Shown: piece after piece, positions 10,949 through 21,059 of the stretch
How positions within the stretch are numbered: the first letter of the stretch is position 1
Layout: each line of letters begins with the position of its first letter
Assembly (NCBI GenBank): GCA_047967505.1
Contig: CM106538.1
DNA length: 64,000 nt
Origin: Dipteris shenzhenensis
Lineage: Eukaryota > Polypodiophyta > Polypodiopsida > Gleicheniales
Reading direction: 5' to 3' (one strand)
Program-made: the position numbers and the translations under genes
The notes under the pieces: generated by a model
Database searches by the model: none
Told to the model about the DNA's origin: nothing
The model's input: only the letters and a program-made list of their open reading frames with translations

Positions 10949-12269
10949 ACTAAAGGACTTGATTTTGGTAGAATGTACCACTTTAAGCTAGCATGACTTC
11001 ATAGTTGTTTTTAATAAAACTAAAGGACTTAATTTTCAATTATGATGATGCTAGCTTAAAGTGGTAGAATTTACCATCAATGGAGTTCATGCTTGTAACA
11101 CAACTAGATCAATGGTAGTTTTTGAAAAGCATTCAATGACAAATAGCTTACAAGACAAAGTATTCAATCTATATAAAGGTATCATATCTTATCAAATGAT
11201 AAAGATATAAGCCAAAAATTCTATAAGCCCTATCTCTCCGATCTAGTACATGCATTAAAACCATGACTAGAGATCTCACCTGTGTTGGGTTAGCTTGGAC
11301 CCTTCCTACAAATTTGTTTGTACAACCTATGATGTGAAATCTCACCTTTGTTGGGTTAGCTTTGACCCTTCCTATATCTTATAAACAATTAAATAAAGTC
11401 CCGAGGGAGAAAAGTACATTGAGAAAGAAATGACATAAATCATTGCTCACATAATCCTAGGTACGAGGTGAGGTGGATTGCAAAAAATTTCATTTTTGAA
11501 TTTCTATTCTATATTTGCTGGAAGTCTTGGAAATTTTGATATAAAAGATCTATGATTGGAAGTTCTTTAAACATGTTGCCAAGGAAATGAAATGTAAACG
11601 TAGTGAAAACTAAAGGACTTGATTTTGGTAGAATGTACCACTTTAAGCTAGCATGACTTCATAGTTGTTTTTAATAAAACTAAAGGACTTAATTTTCAAT
11701 TATGATGATGCTAGCTTAAAGTGGTAGAATGTACCATCAATGGAGTTCATGCTTGTAACACAACTAGATCAATGGTAGTTTTTGAAAAGCATTCAATGAC
11801 AAATAGCTTACAAGACAAAGTATTCAATCTATATAAAGGTATCATATCTTATCAAATGATAAAGATATAAGCCAAAAATTCTATAAGCCCTATCTCTCCG
11901 ATCTAGTACATGCATTAAAACCATGACTAGAGATCTCACCTGTGTTGGGTTAGCTTGGACCCTTCCTACAAATTTGTTTGTACAACCTATGATGTGAAAT
12001 CTCACCTTTGTTGGGTTAGCTTTGACCCTTCCTATATCTTATAAACAATTAAATAAAGTCCCGAGGGAGAAAAGTACATTGAGAAAGAAATGACATAAAT
12101 CATTGCTCACATAATCCTAGGTACGAGGTGAGGTGGATTGCAAAAAATTTCATTTTTGAATTTCTATTCTATATTTGCTGGAAGTCTTGGAAATTTTGAT
12201 ATAAAAGATCTATGATTGGAAGTTCTTTAAACATGTTGCCAAGGAAATGAAATGTAAACGTAGTGAAAA
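10949..12269. repeat. 660-bp tandem duplication
   Basis: Two adjacent units (about 10949-11608 and 11609-12269) have a period of exactly 660 bp. I found one difference, T at 11071 versus G at 11731. Each unit contains an inverted pair, ACCACTTTAAGCTAGCAT and ATGCTAGCTTAAAGTGGT, about 50 bp apart. No coding region is evident. The near identity means a very recent duplication or an assembly error. Confidence 0.95.
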
Positions 12270-12278
12270 TTCTCTGAT

Positions 12279-12392
12279 GGGAATGAGTTTTCTAACATTT
12301 CATGGAAGCTTTAAGTTTTCATGAAATGAATAAACGTAGTGAAAGATGTTTAATGTGAATGAGTTTTCTAACATTTCATGAAAGCTTTAAGC
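12279..12392. repeat. Short tandem repeat, about 75-bp period
   Basis: The block AATGAGTTTTCTAACATTTC followed by ATG(G/A)AAGCTTTAAG occurs at about 12283 and again at about 12358, just after the 660-bp duplication. Confidence 0.8.
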
Positions 12393-13878
12393 CACACGTT
12401 CAAGTGCTCTGTCTGTTGTGCAGTGGTACTATGAAAACAGTTTCTCAACCAATTTGAAGTGTCCACTGTCGGTTCGACCACGTTGTGTTTAGTTAGCAGA
12501 TGATCTATTGTTTGAATATATGTTTGCAACTTTGCATTCAATTCGATTCAAAGACCTGCAACCTGTGATATTGCTTTCCCTCGATGACTTTGTCCTAGAA
12601 ATGATCAGATGATTGGACTTACATTTTCAGAGAAAGATTGCACGTCGACGTTAACGTTGGGAACCGCGGATCAACGTGTTTGCGTGAAAACTGGATCAAA
12701 GTCTCAAAAGAGGAGCCGAGCCAGCCACGGCCCACAAACAGTAGGCGGGGACGCCGGTGATGAGAGTTTTTAACTGCCTTCTTCAAATCTTGAATCTCAA
12801 ATCTCGATGCCATAGTGCAATTGTTTACATTTCCAGAGGAGTTTAAAATTAAAAATTATGCCTTTCGTGAAGCCGGCTATTCATCATTCTCCAGCCAATA
12901 TTGTATTCTGCCATATTACCGGCGTGCAAGATCTTGAACTTTCACCTCGGTCCTCACCTGGATCGCACAGTTTTGCTCCTTAGAATTGACACGTACATCC
13001 TCGTGAAGAGTCTATTGCGGGTTCATATCAGTGCGTGCGTATATTGATCGTGAATATCGGGTTTAATCTACCTCAGCTAGACTGTAAAACGCTACCTAAT
13101 AGCTACACAATTACGCATTACCGTTGCGTTTTATAATCATATTACAACATTGTGTCCTATGCTGTAATGGAGGCGGTTGAGTTGTGTGAAGTCATGAGAG
13201 GGTGACTATGCCAGTGTGATTGATTTATGGTCTCAGGCGCGGGGGTAGGCAGATCATTGACATCGCGCAGAAAGGCATGCCATTCCCGAGGTTGTTTACG
13301 TAGAAGCGGCAAGAGCCGCAAGACCACGGTGATACGTGGGGTTTTCAAATTAGATGGGTTGTCAAAGAAATCCATTGATCCTTGTTTTGTGATAGCATAA
13401 GATAGCACCAAGCAGAGCCGCAAGTCTTCAGACATTCCTATGGAAAGGAAGTGTTTTCCTGTCCCAAATTGCGTGTTGCCATACTGGGTGGTTCCTGTTT
13501 AACACCGCGTCAGCCACAAGGCGCTGTCTAACATGATCAATCATTGTTAACGCACTGGTGACAAACCAACTCGCTTACTGTGGATGCGACCATTACTCTA
13601 ACGCTCAATTGAGGAATTGTTTGAAACAGAAAGCTGGGGCATGCCTTGTTGCAGTTCCGGGTAGAGATCTTCGTGGCGGTCGTAAAACGTGGATTGCTCA
13701 AAATCTTTATCAGTAAGCTAGAACTAGAACGTCTAGACGTGGAAATTGGAAAAGATGGCAAAAATATATCGAGCGTCTCTCTGATCGTTCATAATCAGTG
13801 ATATTGCAGCTGTGTATACGGTAATCTAAGCTGTCCGTGAAAGTTCATATCTGAATTGGATCGTAGGTAGTGGTAGTC
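12393..13878. other. Upstream region of the MYB gene
   Basis: Less AT-rich and less repetitive than the flanks. Open frames on the minus strand (12619-12813, 13157-13435, 13537-13761) are short, mutually unrelated and match no family I know. It likely contains the MYB promoter and 5' UTR. I could not place a TATA box with confidence. Confidence 0.4.
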
Positions 13879-15080
13879 ATGAGAGCTCTTTGGTCACCCG
13901 AAGAGGATGAGAAGCTGCTGACGGCCCTGGGCGAGCCGCAAATCCATCAAACTTGGAGCGATATAGCTAGTAAAGCGGGTAAGAGGATGCTTGCTAAATT
14001 TATCTTATAATAGCTGGTTTCTTTCGAAATGGCTTACAGTTGTGAGGCTGAGCAGGTCTGCGACGATGCGGAAAGAGCTGTAGGAGACGTTGGATGAACC
14101 ACTTGAGACCAGGCATAAAGCGCGGAAAATTCTCGATGGAAGAAGCGATGCTTATATGTGAGCTGCAAAAGCTCTATGGAAACAGGTATTGTTACGGCTG
14201 TGGTTCAATATGATGAGAGTCGATCTTCGGTAAGACAATGGTACATTAGTTCCACTACTGGCTGACGACAATCGTTCTTCGATCAATGAATACTTAGTCT
14301 AGATCCCTTGTTCTTGCTGAAAACAGATGGACCAAGATAGCTGCGCATCTGGGAGGGAGAACAGACAACGATGTAAAGAACATGTGGCACATTTTCATGA
14401 GGAAGAGGCAACCGACCCCAAATCAAGAACAGCCGGCCACCATAATTAGCACTGAGAAAACAGAATCAGGAACGCGTGAAACTCCAGGAGCCGCGATTGC
14501 GAAAGAAGCTGATCAGCATGGCAGCACAGGGACGTCGAAGCCTTTCGTTTGCCATTCGAAGATTCCCGCGCTGCGACCTGTGTTCACTTCGTTCTTTGCT
14601 GCTGAGGAGGGTACGTCTGGAGATCACTTGCTGATGTCGGAGCTGCACACCCCGAATATTTCGCAGGAGGCTCAAGCAATAAACTCAGCCTGCAATCAAG
14701 CTGTCTCAATGGAGTCGACGGAATGGGCGATGTGGATCGATCGAATAACCGATGGAATTACAGTAGCAAGCCGCAACGATTCATCAACGAAGCAGGTGCA
14801 GCAGATTACAGCACCGGCAAGCGAGACGTTCTGCAGCAGCAGCATCGATACTATTAATGTCTGCGCGTGTGACTCCAAAGAAAAGAGTATTGGAAGTAGG
14901 ATGGTGGCAACCACAGGCATGCATGTCGAACAATATTCTGCAGCTGAAGCAGTGAACAATAATCCGATTAACGATTCGTGGATGATGATGCAGGAAGGGA
15001 ACGAAGCAATCAAGCTCCCAACGATTCATGAAGGCTGGAATGAACTTCTGGGCTACTTTCAGCTGAAAGACCTTATATGA
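13879..15080 (+). CDS. R2R3-MYB transcription factor
   Basis: A nuclear DNA-binding transcription factor with three exons: 13879-13978, 14056-14185 and 14327-15080. Introns of 77 and 141 bp have GT/AG ends and join in frame to give 327 residues. The two introns sit at the standard R2R3-MYB positions, after Gly34 and within Arg77. R2 (residues 4-52) has W5, W26 and W46 with the CGKSCRRRW helix. R3 (about 56-107) has F59, W78 and W97 and the GRTDNDVKN recognition helix. The start is fixed by an in-frame TAG six codons upstream. Only four residues precede W5, against about ten or more in most family members. LGGRTDN replaces the usual LPGRTDN. The C-terminal 220 residues are low in recognisable motifs. 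[11 protein letters not shown] recalls the MYB50/61/86-type group, but subgroup and target are not established. No frame damage was seen, so it may be functional. Confidence 0.88.
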
Positions 15081-15422
15081 CATAACATCTGATTTATCTT
15101 TCTCGTCAGCTTGACCATCCGACCTTCATTTTCTTCGCCTCCTTCTACACCGTTCTCCGTCTCCCACTTCTTTTTCTCTTCTTCTTCATCATACCTCGCG
15201 ACTATTATTTTGTGGCAAACCTCGTTGCCTCTTTAGCCTTGCTGTAAATATTCGTAAGAACTAATGTCTACAAAGAGTGTTTACACTCTTATTAAATTTA
15301 CTCTTTCACTAGCTCCAACGATTCTCAAGAAAAGCCCACATGATTCCAAACATGTAAAAACTTTCCTCCACACAAGATAGATTTAGATAATAATTTAGCC
15401 GGTTCTATGTGTCTTTTTGTGT
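15081..15422. other. MYB 3' flank
   Basis: Pyrimidine-rich sequence after the MYB stop, probably its 3' UTR (AATA-rich region near 15245-15260), up to the left end of CACTA copy 2. No other feature is seen. Confidence 0.4.
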
Positions 15423-15519
15423 CACTACTATACACGGATCCTATTGCGACGTTTAAGTACCGACGTTTAGCATGCACGGGGCGCTAATCATCGGTATTGG
15501 AAGTGCGCCTCGTCAAAGG

Positions 15520-15621
15520 TCGCTATATAGCGACTTTAGTCAAACGTCGCTATCTAGCATCCATTTCTAAAGTCGCTATATAGCGACTTTTATCAGAATT
15601 GTAAGTATCGTTATATAGCGA
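15520..15621. promoter_or_regulatory. Left subterminal palindrome cluster of CACTA copy 2
   Basis: Four copies of the 14-bp palindrome TCGCTATATAGCGA or close variants start at 15520, 15547, 15573 and 15608. By analogy with the En/Spm subterminal repeats bound by TNPA, these are likely transposase-complex binding sites. That role is inference. Confidence 0.75.
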
Positions 15622-15823
15622 CACTAAGATACTTTTTAATAGCGACGTTTTACAGAGACTTTTTTTTCTCATATCAATCTTAAAAGTTAGTTTTCTCTAA
15701 TGGCTTTTTTTTTTCATACATGTTTGATCTTTTAACAGAATAAAAGTATGAGAGTATCTGGAGAGTATGTACATCAAGCCTTTGAAGCTCATATATTCAT
15801 GTCCAAGTTTGAGATGAAAAAAA

Positions 15824-18800
15824 TCAATGAAGAGCATTTACATCAACGGTTTCATCTTGAGCCAAGCCTAACGCGCCAAACAAGTCTATCTCTAACTCTA
15901 TACCGAGTTGATCTCCTATATCATCATCGTACTCTAGCATTGTACGAGCATTGTACGTTCACGTAAAAGTACTTGATCATCTTCTTCAATAAAGTGTGGT
16001 GATTCTTGATGATTGTTGTCTTCTTCCTCAATATCGTGATCTCCATCTTCCTCCCGTGCGATGTCATTATGCGCATCTTCCTCTTGGCCCATATTGTGAT
16101 CTTTATCTTCTTCGCTAGATTCATTTGGATCAATTGGATCCAGCATTGGTAGTGGCATCTCCATATTCACATCTCTATCTTTAAAAATTTGCTTACTTCG
16201 TGATGCAACTTGGATCACATACCACCATCTTGGATCAAAACGATTCGGATGAAAAACTACCTATATTAAAGATGGGTGTCAAATGTCGTCAATTATATAT
16301 ATGAAATTATGCTTAAGTACATGTATCAATGGATCTTTAAAATCGAAAGCTTCAATTAATTAAATCATTAGTATGCACCTGCTCACAGTGCTCGGGAAGA
16401 ACAAAAGTATCACTTTCATCGGTCCAATGTTTGGTGGAGTCTATTGTAAAGAAATCCCTACTATCTTTTCTCACTGTCGCATGGGGACTCTCGGGGGGGT
16501 CACTCATCATATGTAACCCTATCACGTGAGTTCAACAGAAGGATATTTTTTATTCCTAAAATTTACAGAAATAAATATACATAAGGGACTATTTAAAATA
16601 GTTTTGGAAAAAATTTACAGATTTGTATAGAAAAGGGGTACATTTTATCAATGAAAAAATTTACAAATAAGGGATTTTAAATATAGGCCTTGAACACACG
16701 TGATATAGAGGGTTTATACATAGTGACCTCCCCGAGTGGGGACCGTTATAAATAGTTCTAAATCATTTTACATCAAGAATGAAAATACTAAATCGTCTGA
16801 AATCAACTTCATAGATTTTGCGTATGGTTCCACAATAATCCAGCTGTGAGAAGAGAAGATTGGTATCCGAAGCACTTGCTTGGCTATCTTGTGTGAAGTT
16901 AGCCATGACTCCACAATTATATATGACTCTCTTTGAATCGATGTGTTCCACGCGAAAATATCATCCATATGCCCTAATGCACAGTACTTTTTATACTTTA
17001 AAAGAGCATCATTAAAACAATGAAGATGCGTCTATTTTATAGTGTATATTATCACAAATAATTACTTAATTACATCAAGAGATAAGAAACTTACATGCAT
17101 CATACATCTAGATGATAACTCTTGCTCGCGCTCGTTTATTGTCTCTCCATCGTGTTCGGCTTTACATAGAGCCAGTTGTAGCCAATCAAGTGACATGTGA
17201 GTGGGGAGAAGAGCCAGATCCCGTGGATATGATTGCGATCGCCTATACATTACTCTGAATCTCGTCCTTGTATTTATTCTTTCTGCTTTGGCCGCTTCAT
17301 ATCTCTCAATCCACTTCTGCATCTCCTTGCTATTGAGGATGCAAAACTTATTGAATTTCTCCATTTGCTCTTCGCTCATCTTTCTTTCAATCCCTTTTCC
17401 TTGGGAAACCTTGCCAATGATGCGATCATCATCCTTATTATGCCAAGCTTGCGGCATATCGGGATCCGTGGATGCAAGAAACTTCGTGATATATACTAAT
17501 GACTCTTGCACAAGCCATCCCTCTACCATGCTTGCTTCTGGTCTTGCTCTTTGTCTTACAAATTCCTTCAAAGTTTTCATAAACCGCTCGAGAAAAAACA
17601 TCCACTGACTATGAACGGTACCTACAATAGCCACCTCATCAACTATGTGCACAAGCAAGTGTACTTGATTTGCCATAATGCTCGAGGGAAAGTGCTTCTT
17701 AAGCAAGCATACGGCTTCAATGGATTCCACCCTAGCCTTCTTGATGCTCGATATGGAGATCTCTTTTTGAGATATCCACCCATTTCACATGCCCATGTAA
17801 GATATTTTCATAATCAGTCTACAAATTATTCAGCTTAAATTGAAGAAAATGCAATCAATGCGATTTGATAGTAAGCATACCTCACAATACCATTGATCTT
17901 GAATATAGCATTTCTAACATCTTCTTGTAAGCACCCTTTTATTGTAATTAGGGGATGAACTGTCAAAGCAACAAAGAAGTCATGTCAACAATATAACATA
18001 ATCATAATTACGCTAACGCATCACAATTATCGGTATACTAATTCTACAACTTAGAATACCTGTAAGACGTTGTGCCAATCATGGGACTTGAGCCCACTAA
18101 GCTTATTGTCCTTTGAAAATGCTCCTTTCAAGCAACGCATGTACCCTGTCGGTGTTTCAAAAGAGGCAATGTCTGCCTTGACTGCTGCCTCCTCCCTCGT
18201 AGAGAGAATCCACGTTGCTTTTAGGAGAACAACTTTTCTCGAAGCATGCACTTGGGGCCACAAACGAGACATCCTATTCATAGCACGCAAGTCTTCTCGC
18301 ACTCCTCTCAAGCCTTTGGAACCAACCAAGTGTGCCCAAATAGTAGCCCCCACATCCTTGAAGATATGCATAGGATTCAAGAGATGATTGATTTGTAACT
18401 GATCCCAATAAGGAAGCTCGTGCAAGATCGATAGCCTCTTCATACCAGGAGGAGGTTCCTCTCCATTCGCCCTCCAAGCCTGAATCCAGTCACTTGCCTT
18501 CAAATATAATGGTGGTGGATCAAGCTGACCTCCACGCATAAGATGGTCCAGCGGAAGGTATCGAGCATGACCTTTATAAACATTTTTCCTCATATGTTTG
18601 GAGTATCGTGCAAGAGATTTCAAACGAGTTTCAAACCCGATCCACAAATATGACAAGCATGTACCCACTTGTAACAAGTCCTACACGTGTGCATGAATGT
18701 GTTAGTATAAGACATGTGTACGAAAGAGAGTCATAAATGCATAATCCTATATTATACATGTAAAGACACAACCACGTCCTGCGCACTCTCCATATCCTGG

Positions 18801-20183
18801 GTAGTCATGCATGGTCGACATCAAGATACCCCTGACCAAAATATCATTGGTATGTCTAGGAGCTCTAGAAATATCAAAGAGCCACACTCCTCTCCATAAT
18901 ATCTGTAACTCCTCTATCAAAGGTGCCATGTACACGTCCATATTTTTTGCCTTGTACTTCCCTGGCACAAGTAGTGCAAGCATGAGGTGTCCCTTTTTTA
19001 TTGTTAGCCATGGTGGGATATTGTAATTCACCACGACTATGGGCCATGTCAACTAAGATGTCGAGCGTAATCCGAAAGGATTCATGCCATCCATAGATGT
19101 AAGTTGCATGGCTCCCTCGTAAAGTCCGGCCACTGATTGTCTATGTACTTCCAAGCGGCACAATCTGCGGGAATCCTCAATGTGTCATCAGTGGACCGAT
19201 GAGATGCATGCCATGTCATCAACTCCGCTATGGATTTGCATCGAAACATGTGCTGTATTCTTGCAATGATGGGAAAGTGTCTCAAGACCTTTACCGGTAT
19301 CTGCTCACCCTGCAAGTCATCTCTATATCATTATTCTCCATATATCAGACAACTAGCCAAATCTCCATGCTCATGATGAAAGAGAATACAGTCATTACAG
19401 CAAGCATGGATGGTATCATAATCCATACCCACCATTGTTAGCATCTTCTTTGCTTTATCTCTTGATGCGGGCATGGTATTTGGTGCAGGCAACATCTTCT
19501 GAAGCAACCTATCACAATTCGGTACACTAATCCATACATGATGATTCTCAAAACAAACAATATCCAAATAATGAGTCAAATTAATGCACGAGCTAACCTC
19601 ATTAAGGCCGAGACACTTGTATCCGACCACCCATACTTTACTTGCAGATTCAAGATTGAGAGACAAGCATGTAGTTTAGATATCCTAGCACCCTCATACA
19701 ACTGTGTTGATTGCAACTCTCGCATTTTGACCTCAGACTCTGACATCACGTGTACATGGGATGTAGTGCCTCTAAAAATAGAATCCATCATGTCGACCAT
19801 ACCCTCGTCATCATCCGGGAGACTATAGTCTTGCTCAAAGTGTGAAGGTATATGCGTACCCTCGTCAGCCTCCTCATCCTGTTTTAAGATTTCGCGTAAA
19901 TATAAGATCTTGTCTCAAGGTTTCGTATCATAATGGTATCCAATATTAACCACGAACTCAAATAGCTTTGACTTACCGATAATCCATCAACACATGTAAC
20001 ACCAACGGTGGGTACTAGTTCGAGCTCCTCCCCATACATCCGCAAGTGGCGCATGATAATACGACGTTGATGTCATACTTCTCGCTTGCAATGAGTGCAA
20101 TGACAATACAACCTCTCCGTAAGCCACTTTGTGCTCCCGGGCATTGGCGCATCATCTGACGAGCTTCTACTTATCCCTTTCAT
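15824..20183 (-). pseudogene. CACTA TNP2-type transposase, disrupted (copy 2)
   Basis: The minus-strand transposase would cut the element ends in the nucleus. Exon 1 (20183-19977, 69 codons) carries a Cys/His cluster (LYCHCTHCKREV) of the transposase-associated N-domain, then an in-frame TGA at 20075-20073. A splice site (GTAAGT) leads to exon 2 at 19878. Later blocks follow the family order: HACCNDCILF (about 19390), GEQIPVKVLRHFP (about 19300), YNIPPWLTIKK and VYMAPLIEEL (about 18900-19020), ELPYWDQLQINHLLNPMHIF (about 18390), KLSGLKSHDWH (about 18085), DUF4218 (17730-17400, with ERFMKTLKEFVRQRARPE), DUF4216 (about 16920-16770) and an acidic tail. Damage includes the TGA, a frameshift near 19640, loss of a CPVCG-type motif (here CLIYG), a 10-nt deletion at about 19094 relative to copy 1, and the MITE in the DUF4216 exon. 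It is not functional as read. Confidence 0.82.
16490..16736. mobile_element. Nested MITE with 15-bp terminal inverted repeats
   Basis: Termini CTCGGGGGGGTCACT and AGTGACCTCCCCGAG are inverse with one mismatch, and looser pairing continues for about 40 bp. The flanks TGGGGACT (16482-16489) and TGGGGACC (16737-16744) look like an 8-bp target-site duplication with one mismatch, pointing to a hAT-type element. CACTA copy 1 has the uninterrupted sequence TGGGGATCATTGT at the matching place, about 8105, which confirms the insertion. It is non-coding and breaks the DUF4216 exon of copy 2. Confidence 0.88.
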
Positions 20184-20293
20184 CTGCACACTTCTAAAAT
20201 CACAACATAAGCTGCAAGGAAATATATTAACATTAATAAAATAGCCACCTATGAGCTTCTCTTTTAGCTTTAAATAATAAGTGCCTTGAAGCG

Positions 20294-20425
20294 TCGCTAT
20301 ATAGCGACGTTTTGCTCTGTTCCATCGCTATATAGTGATGTTTTACTCTGTTCCATCGCTATATAGTGACGCTTTTAAATATAAGCGTCATTATATAGCG
20401 ACTGACCAACATTGCTATATAACAA
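20294..20425. promoter_or_regulatory. Central palindrome cluster between divergent CACTA genes
   Basis: Variants of TCGCTATATAGCGA start at 20294, 20325, 20356, 20388 and 20412, giving steps of 31, 31, 32 and 24 bp. The cluster lies between the transposase start (20183, minus) and the leader of the TNPA-like gene (plus, from about 20490). The motif core is TATA-like. It is probably the bidirectional promoter with built-in operator sites. The regulatory role is inferred from position. Confidence 0.6.
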
Positions 20426-20489
20426 CGCTATGGGCTAAAGCCCGAAACCCTGCGATGCGGCGCTTTCTTTAGCATCTCTATTGTGGGAA

Positions 20490-20641
20490 AAGTAATCTCT
20501 CCTCCCACCTCATATCCGACGACCTCGCTTTCCTCCTCTCTATTCTCCACTCCTCACCACTACTCAACCCTTCTCCTAACACTTGTGCTCCCTCTCCACC
20601 TTTCTCCCTCTTTGCTTGTGTGAAAAGAAGTTTTTCAAGAA
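20490..20641 (+). other. 5' leader exon of TNPA-like gene
   Basis: A C/T-rich stretch ends in TTCAAGAAG followed by GTGAGT at 20642, which looks like a non-coding first exon and splice donor. A similar C/T-rich block followed by AAGGTAAGT appears on the minus strand at 38230-38060 in the decayed CACTA relic. Confidence 0.45.
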
Positions 20642-21024
20642 GGTGAGTCTATTTGAGCAATGTAGATTCGTTTTTTGTGAGATTTTGTTTTGTGAGTGTT
20701 AAAGCATGTTTCTTCTTGTATTGCTAAGGCTATGTGCTAGTTTTCATGCTTGATTTTCAAGGGTTAAAGACAAAAAACGAGATTTTGTGAAAGAAGACTT
20801 ACCTCTTCTAGTCTTTTTTGTATTTCTCTTCCTCCTCTTTCTCCTTGTCTCCTCAATCCAATCCCTTTGAGAAGTTACTTCTTTAAACTTCTCCTTCCTC
20901 TAACTAGTTATTTGAAAAATGGTATGTTTCCTCTCTTTTGTAGGACCAGTCCACAAAACACCAAGCGGGACTATTCCACGTAAGAAAGTACTTCCTCTTT
21001 TTTCCTTTTGTTATTTGCATTAGC

Positions 21025-21055
21025 CTGCAGCTAGCGCCTTAAGTGCTAGCTGCAG
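21025..21055. repeat. Perfect 11-bp inverted repeat
   Basis: CTGCAGCTAGC and GCTAGCTGCAG flank a 9-bp loop, at the left edge of the pyrimidine minisatellite. Confidence 0.9.
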
Positions 21056-21059
21056 TGAT

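Noticed and set aside
14466-15083. Minus-strand open frames of up to 105 residues
   Set aside because: Antisense to exon 3 of the MYB gene, with no recognisable domain.
17201-17838. Plus-strand open frames of 88-135 residues
   Set aside because: They are antisense to the CACTA transposase DUF4218 exon.
18070-18387. Plus-strand open frame of 105 residues
   Set aside because: Antisense to the well-conserved transposase block with MHIF and KLSGLKSHDWH.
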